From Ettlia oleoabundans (taxonomy: Eukaryota; Chlorophyta; Chlorophyceae; Chlamydomonadales), in the NCBI GenBank assembly GCA_019693395.1, contig JAAMXP010003004.1:1-10117 (forward strand): a stretch of 10,117 nt of DNA, in the 5' to 3' direction. This document shows, one piece after another, positions 1 through 8,162 of the stretch. The position numbers and the translations under genes are program-made. Below the pieces are notes generated by a model. The model was given only the letters and a program-made list of their open reading frames with translations, did no database searches and was not told where the DNA came from. Every line of letters starts with the position of its first letter. The first letter of the stretch is position 1.

Positions 1-25
1 CCCCAACACACACCCACACGCACAC

Positions 26-3000
26 CTTGTAAAGTCTGCCAGCTTCTTGCCGCTGCTGCGCTGCAAAGCCTTGCATTCCTCCACCACCTCGTGCAGGAAG
101 TCGGCGATGCGCATAAAGTCTGCATTATAATAAGAGGGAAGCAAATGAGGAACGTCACAAACTATTCAAGTTCGCAGAGGAAAGCTGAAACTCAAAGGTG
201 ACCTAATATAGGAGTGGAATGGCACAGCCACATCTGCACATTGAACTGCACAACTAAGACTAGCAGCGCGCTGTGCATGGAGGCTAGCATAACCCCTGAG
301 CTGGCTGGCTGGACCTCAAGGGCTCACCCTCCTCCTTCAGGCCGCGGCTGGTCATGGCGGGTGAGCCGATGCGGACACCACCGGGGGTAAGGGCAGACAC
401 ATCGCCCACAACTGCATCCAAGAGATGGCAGGGAGCATGGCAGAGGTTGGTGTAAGGGGCAGAAACACAATCCACAACAGTATGAAGCGACGCGGGGCAG
501 GGATCCGGAAAAAAGGAGGGTGGGTGCTGGTGGAAGAAGAGATGCACACAAGGCGAAAAATGCCCCACCACCCAACCCACAGCTCCATCATAGGGATGGT
601 GAGGGAGCAAAGCAGAGTTTGAGTGATTGACCAACGCAAGGCAAGGGAACACGACATGCCATGCCATGTCTTCCAACCCAGGTAACCACACCATGCGCTT
701 GTGCTCCCCACCCGCTTAGCTGCCCACCTACCTGCGTTTTTGTTCAGCGTGATGTGGCACATGTCACACGCCTTCTCCATCTTGCTGCCGGTGATGCCCT
801 CGGGGCGCAGGTCCCACAAGATCAAGTGGTTGTCTGCAGCAGGAGGGGCAGGATGATTTCATGGTGACAAGTAAGTAAAACATAACACACATTACACGAG
901 ATAAACTCAAGGAGAGTACGATGGAGCTACTGTACTATGGAAAAAACAAGAATTATTATCAATGCCAAAACGAAAGGAGAATGCGAAGGAATTGGGCATT
1001 GGACAGCGCAGCTTCCAGGGAGCAAGTGGCTGGTCGGAACACGGGGTGGGGTGCGGCGGGGGGTGGGATAGGTTTGATTGGGCCACCAGCAGGAGAAGTC
1101 AGATTGGTAAAACACCTTGCAACACCAGGCACACCCGCATAAAGCCGATAGTCGTGTATTTTGAATGTTGTTGTGGGGCGCCAATACCGCTCGTCCTCTC
1201 ACCTGTACCGCCTGTCACCAGCTTGTACCCGCGCTTCACTAGAGCCTCGCCAAGGGCCGCTGCATTGCGCCGCACCTGGACAGAGAAGGCAGGGTGTGGT
1301 GTGTGGGGTGTGGGGTGTGTGTGATGTGGTGGGGAGGGGGGTGAGGGGGGGCCTGGGCTCACGGCGTGAAACGCAGATTGCTCGGGGTACCACAGGGTTT
1401 GCCTTCACATGCTGGTGATACTTCAGTTCAGTACACCAGCAACGCATGTCCCATACGTTTCACCAATCTAGGTGCAGCTGGACCCCCACTCACCTGCTGC
1501 GAGTACAGTTTGAACTCCGGTGTCTGCACGTGCTTGAGCGCCACCGCCAGCGCGCCAATTTGGTGGTTGTGCGGGCCGCCTTGCAGCGAGGGGAAAACCT
1601 GTGACAGCCAGGGGCAGGTTGCAAGGGGTGGAGTGGTTGGTGGTAGGGTGTCGGAATTGGATTTTATGATGCGTGCGTGCTTGCGTGCGCACGCGTGTGG
1701 GGGGAAGGGGCGGGGCCGCGCGCACTCGCGTTTATTAAGCGGGCGGCTGCAGACGATTGCTTTGCACCCTTCACAAGCGTAACGATGCAATGGCTCACCG
1801 CAAAGTTGATGCGGTCCTCGAAGTCGTAAAGCGTGCCCTCAGGCTCCCCCCGTGCCAGGCGGTCAGCGGGCTTGGGCCCCTGCAAAGCGCAGCGACATGG
1901 GGAAAATTAATGCACGCCAACAATACTGCCTTTCAACTGCGATGCCCCTCCATTTAGCAACAGAGGAGCGACAGATGTTGGGTGGAACAGTTCCACAAGA
2001 CGAATGCCAGGTGGGAGGGTCGAGGCAGGAGTGAAGAGATGGCAGGCGGTGATGACGGAAGATGCCGGTGCCATGTGGGTGCAGCCCACCGCCAACGGAG
2101 CACTGAAATCATCACAGCCAGGATTCAGCCCAACCCATCCTAGCACCCGCCACCAGCACGACACGCATGCCCACACACCGTCAACAGGTCCACCCGCTTA
2201 CCCTGCGGAAGAAGATCATGCCAGCACGTGGCCCCCTCAGGCTCTTGTGTGTGGTAGTGGTCACAATGTCCGCATACTCAAAGGGCTGCAAGATTGAGTG
2301 GACACAGATCAGATGAACATTAACACCTCGGGTCAACGCCACTATCAGGTGACTTCCTTCGTGTTGCAGCCATTTGATGCAACAATGCAAACACTGCTGT
2401 AACGGCAAGCGCCACCCACCCACCCACCCACCGCCACCCCCAGAGCTGCCTTCTGCACAACCACAACCACAACCACAACCCTTTGTTCAACCCTCCCTCC
2501 GCTGTTTTGTCCTCCAAATCTGCCAGAGCCCCCCACAACACAACCGCTATTTTCTTAAAGCATCTGACACACCCGTTTGCCGCACACCTGCGCTGCCTCC
2601 TGCGCTGCCACCAGCCCGCTGATGTGTGCCATGTCCATCATCAGCAGTGCGCCAACCTTGTCTGCAGGCCAAGCAGGGAATGAAGCGAGATAGATACAGT
2701 CAAAATGCCGCACAAGAGATACACAGAACGGCACAGGCAAGAAGCGAGGTTGGGAGAAACGCTTGGAGGGGAGGCGGATAAGGAAGTTAACAGCTAGGAC
2801 AGCTAGGTGCGGCAACACGACTGACCACAAGGCCCCCGTCACGCACGTCAAAACTCTGTCCGCTGCTTCTTGTCAACAATAAGGTCGTTTCCACATAAGG
2901 TCGTTTCCACATTGTCAACAACGCCCACCTGCAATCTCACGCAGCCGCTTGTAGTCCCACTCTCGTGGGTACGCGCTGCCGCCGCAGATGATGAGCTTGG

Positions 3001-4739
3001 GGCGGTAGTCCAGGGCACGCTCCTCCAGACGGTCGTGGTCCAGGAAGCCGGTCTGCGGTACCAAAGGCGGTACAAAATGTGGTACACAAGTGGTGTGTGA
3101 GTCGGTACGGAGCTTGTGCAAGAGTGGTGTGGGATCGGTAGTGAGGTGCTACAGATCGTCAGGAACGGCATTCCTCCTGGCAACGTGTGACTGACGTGAT
3201 GCTGGGGTCATAGTCCTTGCCGGCCAGGTACCAGGCTGCAGCCCAGCGTCACAGCATGCAACAGCAGCCCTGCACCGCCACTCTGCAGTACAACGTGCTG
3301 GTATACTGTCGTACCTCTGGGTCAAGCTTGTATGGCAGGCTCTCGAAGAAGATGGATGTGGCGGAGATCTTCTTTCCACCTGCAGAATGAAGGGGTGGTT
3401 GACACATATGCAACCCAACTAGCCACTTCTTCCGCCTACCCCAACCACCAACCCCCAACCCTGCCCCCAGCCCACCACACACCTAAACTACACCACAGGA
3501 TCAACACCAGCAACACTAAGCTACCCACCTGCAGTGTAGTATCCGTGTGTAAGATGGCCCCCAGAGGGCAGGTCCAGCCCCATAATGCGGTCGTGGGGGT
3601 GAAGCAGCGCAGTGTAGACAGCAAAGTTGGCTGGGCTGCAGGAAACGGGTGGGGCATGCACATGGTGTGTTAGGAAGACAACAAGGAGGCCAGGATGGCA
3701 GGCAATGCAGCTGAAGCAAACAACCGCCATGTATGGAAAATGGCGTGTGATACCACCCAGCACAACTTTGCTTCAACAAGAAACAAGCCACGACTATACA
3801 AACATTGTGCTAGGCAAGTTTACAGTGGAACGAGCTGCACAATCTATGTGGTAGCTTGTGCCGCCTAAGCAGGTTATGCTGGCAGGGCCGCCCACCTGCC
3901 CGAGTAAGGCTGCACGTTGACGCCCCACTGCTCTGGCGACAAATGGAAAGCCTCCAGGGCTCGCGCCTTGCACAGGTTCTCAATCCTGTCTATGTTCTCA
4001 TTTCCGCCGTAGTAACGCGCGCCCTGCAGGATAGAGAGTGGAGGGCAGGGAACTCAGAGATTTGAAAAATACGCCAAAATGGCAGCACCCGACAAATGCG
4101 ACAAGCGCCCAACGTGAGCCTTTATGGCAGCACTGCCCTGCTGCCCCCAAGTCTCCTGCTGATGCACGGGTATGTGCATAGATGTACAGCGTGCAGCAAA
4201 TCCGCCATACTGGCATATGGGGCAAGCAATACGTGGGCAAAAGGCCGCGCCTTTGTACCAGCAATTCAGCCACACCAATTGCACAGCGGCAGCACCCACC
4301 GGCTGCCCCTCGCTGTACTTGTTGGTGAGGCAGGAGCCCAACACTTCCATGACCGGCCGACTGGTGAAGTTTTCGGAAGCGATCAGCTCGATGCCACGCC
4401 TGCAGGCAGTGGGACAGGCAACAGCGGTGGCGGTTAGGGCAGGAGTTGACCGTTGGAATGATGAACGTTGAACCTGTCGATTGATCAGCTGTCAAAGCAT
4501 GAAGCCGACAAGATCTCTGTTGGATAACATGTGATGCGATGCGTAAGCGAGTGGTGCCAGTGGTCTGGTGTTCCTTCAGCTGTCGCCAGCGTGCGACGTA
4601 CGCACCACTGCCGCCGCTTCTCATCCTCGATGATCGCCGCCACCTCGGGGTCCGCCTCCGCTAGGCTCTTCAAGGCCTCGGGGAAGACCTCCTGCATGGC
4701 CTTCCCGTGGCCAGAGACCCCATTTGTCGCTCCAACCAT
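26..4739 (-). CDS. SHMT: Serine hydroxymethyltransferase (plant/algal cytosolic type), 14 exons, 3' end outside window
   Basis: PLP enzyme interconverting serine plus tetrahydrofolate with glycine plus 5,10-methylene-tetrahydrofolate. Exons, in coding order: 4606-4739, 4300-4399, 3896-4023, 3529-3635, 3315-3379, 2929-3052, 2588-2661, 2202-2285, 1799-1879, 1494-1598, 1203-1275, 732-833, 328-411, 26-119. All junctions are GT..AG and keep frame, giving 451 codons plus two bases. SHMTs usually have about 470 residues, so one short final exon lies beyond the left edge. Landmarks in order: [82 protein letters not shown] (Schiff-base lysine K258, codon 2244-2246), [28 protein letters not shown] and [15 protein letters not shown]. 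The start is the first ATG after an in-frame TAA at 4779-4781. Its context is weak; M15 (4695-4697) is an alternative. No transit peptide is visible and the sequence resembles cytosolic isoforms, so a cytosolic location is inferred. The longest introns (1880-2201, 834-1202, 412-731) hold nothing gene-like. Confidence 0.96.
2412..2432 (-). repeat. (CCCA)n tract, G-quadruplex motif on the SHMT sense strand (intron 7)
   Basis: Four CCC runs at 2415-2417, 2419-2421, 2423-2425 and 2427-2429 are separated by single A bases. On the minus strand, which is the SHMT pre-mRNA sense, this reads GGGTGGGTGGGTGGG, a canonical and very stable parallel G-quadruplex sequence. It lies in the intron 2286-2587. 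Confidence 0.85.
2457..2480. repeat. Four perfect tandem copies of ACAACC
   Basis: A six-base unit repeated four times without error in SHMT intron 7, 25 bases from the CCCA tract. It reads GGTTGT on the sense strand of SHMT. It is a simple microsatellite with no coding role. Confidence 0.9.
2870..2921. repeat. Nested direct repeats in SHMT intron 6
   Basis: Two identical, adjacent 16-base units (AAGGTCGTTTCCACAT at 2881-2896 and 2897-2912) are bracketed by two copies of TTGTCAACAA (2870-2879 and 2912-2921). The block ends seven bases inside the 5' splice site of the intron (the SHMT exon starts at 2929). It looks like a recent local tandem duplication. Confidence 0.9.
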
Positions 4740-5219
4740 AGGGACTTGAACTGGTTCACCGTCAACCGGCGGTGCACCTTATTCCTGATCAAACCAATCA
4801 ACTGCTGCAATGAAAGGACAGCGACGAACAATAAAACAGATGGGCAGCGGGCCGCGAGATGATGCTGCCAAACACTTTCTAGCGCCACCTCGCCTCCTGG
4901 TATGAACGTGGCGCTGCATGAGTTAGTTACTTAAGGGCAGGGACAGTAAGTTTGATGCGCACCACCGCGCCGTGCATGCGCCCCTCCGAATTCAGCGCAA
5001 GTTCCTTGGCAGCTTTCGGCGTTTCCAGCATATCATTTGCGCAAAGCACGAGTAACAGAGTGAACAGCAGCGCTGCAAGGTGCGCCTCGCCAGTGGCAGC
5101 CGGGGAATGTATGGATGCGGCGGCGGCGCCGCCGCCACACGGCGTGCTGGCTGCACCACTCACGAAGCTCCTTTGTTGATTTCCTGCAGTTTGTTGTGCA
5201 AGCCAATCCGGCACACACA
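4740..5219. promoter_or_regulatory. Divergent intergenic region between SHMT and RCL1 (presumed promoters and 5' UTRs)
   Basis: The SHMT start at 4739 and the RCL1 start at 5220 point away from each other across 480 bases, so both promoters and 5' UTRs should lie here. No clear TATA box is seen. On the minus strand a good 3' splice site (pyrimidine-rich, ending TTGCAG at 4805-4810) could end a 5' UTR intron of SHMT. On the plus strand TTTCCTGCAG ending at 5189 could do the same for RCL1. An 18-base GC palindrome lies at 5119-5136. Assignment as a promoter rests on gene orientation only. Confidence 0.55.
5119..5136. repeat. 18-base perfect GC palindrome upstream of RCL1
   Basis: GGCGGCGGCGCCGCCGCC reads the same on both strands, centred between 5127 and 5128. 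It lies 83 bases before the chosen RCL1 start. It could form a hairpin in a leader RNA or be a chance product of GC-trinucleotide repeats. It follows an ATG at 5115 that is in frame with RCL1. Confidence 0.8.
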
Positions 5220-7691
5220 ATGCTGCGCTTTCGGGGCTCCCAGTGCTTCCGGCAGCGGCTGGTGTGTGCAACGATATCCGGCAAGCCCATCAGAATTGAT
5301 GACATTCGGGCCGACGACGAGAATCCCGGGCTGCGTGACTACGAGGCCTCACTGCTGCGCCTGATAGAGAAGATCACAAACGGCTGCATCATTGAAATCA
5401 ATGAGACAGGTCTGTATAGCGCTGCAGGGCAAATGTTACCGGGGCTGTCGGCGGCATGTGCGCATGTTGCTGTTGCCGGGGCATATGCGGCAACATTGGC
5501 CTGTAGCTGAAGTGCAGTGCAGACAGGCGGGTGTGGTCAATGAGAGAAGCAACAGCAGCGGCGCGTTCGGGGGGGTACACACCATGACCAGCATGGCGGG
5601 AATGCTGTTGCGTCTTTTGCGCTGTGTTTTCATTCGCCCAGCCACCTAGCCCGTTCTTTCTGACAGCCTTCCCTTGCCACAAACCACCCTTGTGATGGGA
5701 CCCTCCCTGCAACTCCTTCAGTTGTGCTTCAACCCACCTCAAGTCTTGCTATACTGCAGGTACCAGCCTGCGGTACAAGCCCGGCTTTGTGGCGGGCGGT
5801 TCCGGGATAGAGCACGACTGCGGCACCTCCCGATGCATAGGCTACTTTCTAGAACCCCTGGCCCTCATATCTCTGTGGGGAAAGAAGCCGCTGGCCATAA
5901 CGCTGAGGGGAATCACAAACGACAATGTGGATTGCGGGGTGGATGTGTGGCGCACGGTCACGCTGCCGCTGCTGCGCCAGCTAAGCGGCGTGGAGGATTG
6001 CGAGCTTAAGGTGGGTGGGTGGATGATTGTGTGGGTGGATAGCAGCATAGCAGGGCAGTCAGAGCGAGGAGAAGGAAGGAGTTGGGGCGTGGGGGCCGCA
6101 AGTCACTCAGGGATAGCTGGGCAAGGATCAACACGTCTCTAGCTGCCTGGTTAGCTTGCTCCTTGCCCTTTTGCACATTCCCTTCTCCTTATGTTGATTA
6201 TGTCTTGTTCATCACCTTGTCATGCCCACCTGGCTTCACTTCCCTTGCAGGTTCTGAAGCGAGGCGCGCCGCCAAAGGGCGGCGGCGAGGTGCTGCTTCG
6301 GCTGCCGGTCGTGCGGCAGCTGCCCCCCGTTAGTTTGACAGACGAGGGCATGGTGAAGCGGATACGTGGCGTTGCATATAGCGCGAGGGTGTCGCCACAA
6401 ACCAGCAATCGGATGGTGGATGGCGCACGCGGCGTGCTGAATGAGGTGTGCGCTGTGGTCACGGTGTGCACTTAGTTTGGCGGTGGCTGGATCAAGTTTG
6501 GCTGGGCTCATGAGCAACAAACTTGCTGTTCTGGTGTGTTTGAAGCTGCTGCTTTGCCACATTCGCTGCCCAACCCTCATTGCTAGCCGCTCGTCTGCTT
6601 GCCTGCCCGCCTGCCTGCACGGTTTGCCCTCCCTGCAGTTGTTAGCGGACGTTTACATCTTCACGGACCACATGACCGGTCCCGCCTCGGGCCACTCCCC
6701 CGGCTACGGAATCACGCTGGTGGCGGAAACCACCAGCGGGCGGCTCCTGGCAGCAGAAGCAGCGGCAGCCCTGGACCACGGCGGCGGCGGCGGCGGCGTG
6801 GCTGGGTTAGCAGCAGCAGCAGGGGCAGCAGACGCAGCAGAGGCGGAAGTAGTTCCAGAGGACATTGGGCAGCGAGCGGCGCATTTGCTACTGGAGGAGG
6901 TTCAGCGGGGGGGTGTGGTGGACAGCAGCCATCAGGTTGGTTGGGCGGTTCCGGCCGATTTGTGGTGGGCGTGTTGAAGCGGAGGTTAGTGCGGCAGGTG
7001 GTGTGTCAGGCACGAACAGTTTCGGTCTACTTGTTCAATCTCCTTCAATTGACAGTTGTACGCGCGCTGGTGGCAGCCAGCAGCACTACAGCAGCTGTGT
7101 ACTGCTGAGGGCTGTGCACCTTCTTTGGTTAATTACTTTTATAGTCCTGCCCTGTGCTCAGTATGTGCGCCTGGCCAAGCGCCATCCTCCTTATGCAGGG
7201 TCTTGTGATGCTGCTGTGCGCGATGGGGCCAGAGGAGATGAACGAAGTGCGGCTGGGACCGCTGACACCCTACGCTGTTCTCACGCTGCGCCACATCAGG
7301 GAGTTCTTCAACGTGCAGTTCAGGTGGGTGCTGCGTCTCTGCTGCATCCAATACTTGTCCTTGCTGCAGTCCTGCTATCTGCCATCTTTTCTGTCAGGAG
7401 ACTGCAATTCTGCTACTTGCATCACTGTGGGTGCTGCAGTTTTGCCATTCGCATCCCTGTAAGCTTTGTGGGTGCTGCATGCATTGAAGTTTCTTGAGGG
7501 CTTTTCCCACTGCTGCATGTCAAGAGAAGCTTTGCCACCCACCCAAGAGCCCACCATCAACTTATTGATCCATCAACCCCTTCTTTTGCTCCTGTTCTTT
7601 GCGCAGCGTTCGGCCCGAACGGGAGAGTCAAACCATCTTCCTATCCTGCGTGGGTGCCGGTTTGAAGAACCTGAGCAAGAAGATACAGTGA
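5220..7691 (+). CDS. RCL1: RNA 3'-terminal phosphate cyclase-like protein RCL1 (18S rRNA processing factor), complete
   Basis: Exons 5220-5409, 5760-6010, 6251-6445, 6639-6935, 7199-7323 and 7607-7691 (stop TGA 7689-7691) join in frame with GT..AG introns to give 380 residues; human RCL1 has about 373. Landmarks in order: FRGSQCFRQRLVCATISGKP, DDENPGLRDYEASLLRLIEKI, TNGCIIEINETGTSLRYKPG, GGSGIEHDC, GITNDNVDCGVDV, GAPPKGGGEV, KRIRGVAYSARVSPQ, IFTDHMTGPASG, LVAETTSG, VPEDIG, GGVVDSS, GPLTPYAVLTLRH and the C-terminal SCVGAGLKNLSKKIQ. The family has the RtcA fold but is not thought to be a cyclase. It partners the GTPase Bms1 in the nucleolar small-subunit processome and is needed for early pre-18S cleavages; its reported nuclease activity is debated. 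Residues about 253-282 are an Ala/Gly-rich expansion absent from the human protein. The 5220 ATG fits plant and yeast N-termini; an in-frame ATG at 5115 would add 35 residues. The first intron (5410-5759) holds nothing gene-like. Confidence 0.95.
6759..6848 (+). repeat. GC-trinucleotide expansion coding an Ala/Gly loop in RCL1
   Basis: GCA/GCG/GGC repeats, including six consecutive Gly codons, encode about 30 Ala/Gly-rich residues between the conserved LVAETTSG and VPEDIG blocks of RCL1. The human protein has a loop about 19 residues shorter here. The reading frame stays open and conserved sequence resumes on both sides, so this is a tolerated loop insertion and not a missed intron. Confidence 0.8.
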
Positions 7692-8162
7692 GGCTGGCAG
7701 GCCAGCGACTTGCAATCTGCTGCTACGCAAACACACCTGACAACAACGAAAACCATCTTTTTAACAACAACGAGATCACTTGAGATTTTGTCCGTCGCAC
7801 GTTGGATGCTTGCAGAGCGGCAGCAAATGCAGCGGTTTTGGTAATACCCACAAGTGTAACCAACACTATGGGACAGGATATACTTGAGCAAGTTGTGGTT
7901 CAATCTAGTGTCTTGTCTCATGCCCAGTCTTGAACCATACCTACATGCCCCGCTCAACACTGTTTATGCTGTGTGGTCCGCCACAGCAGCACTGGCGCCG
8001 CCGACGCCCTTGCTGCTGGATCATGCTGCCGCCTCGGAGCAGCATCCAGGAGCTGGATGATCTACTTCAACCTGCATATTGCGACATTTGATACAGCGCC
8101 GCGGGGCTGAGGAGGCACAGCGCTTAGGGCCGCCAGGGGCCGCACCGGGGGATGCAGCGCCC
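7692..8162. other. RCL1 3' UTR and spacer before the Nudix gene
   Basis: This 471-base stretch has no convincing coding sequence. Its first part should be the RCL1 3' UTR, ending soon after the TGTAA at 7855-7859. It also holds two CAACAACGA words (from about 7742 and 7766). The right part (about 7880-8162) presumably holds the promoter and 5' UTR of the Nudix gene, but no recognisable core promoter element stands out. Confidence 0.5.
7855..7859 (+). promoter_or_regulatory. TGTAA polyadenylation signal of RCL1
   Basis: TGTAA is the usual nuclear polyadenylation signal in chlorophyte algae, replacing AATAAA. This copy lies about 165 bases after the RCL1 stop on the coding strand, a typical distance. 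No AATAAA competes with it in this stretch. The match is short, so it is supported by position and lineage more than by sequence. Confidence 0.6.

Noticed and set aside
3180..3245. Apparent extra SHMT exon encoding [13 protein letters not shown] between acceptor-like CTGCAG and donor-like GTCAGT (minus strand)
   Set aside because: The segment is 40 bases, which would break the frame between two phase-0 exons. SHMT has no such insert here, as the neighbouring exons join directly (KLDPE then TGFLDHD).
3998..4624. Minus-strand open frame of 208 codons across SHMT exons 1 to 3
   Set aside because: It runs through two introns in a different frame from SHMT and shows no family features. The spliced SHMT reading explains the region.
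4927..5271. Minus-strand open frame upstream of SHMT that could be a transit-peptide exon
   Set aside because: No splice junction joining it in frame to SHMT is convincing, an in-frame TAA at 4779-4781 precedes the SHMT ATG, and part of it is antisense to RCL1 exon 1. A 5' UTR exon remains possible.
6865..7497. Plus-strand open frame of 210 codons across RCL1 exons 4 and 5
   Set aside because: It is in the wrong frame relative to both exons and covers intron 4. RCL1 splicing accounts for the coding signal.
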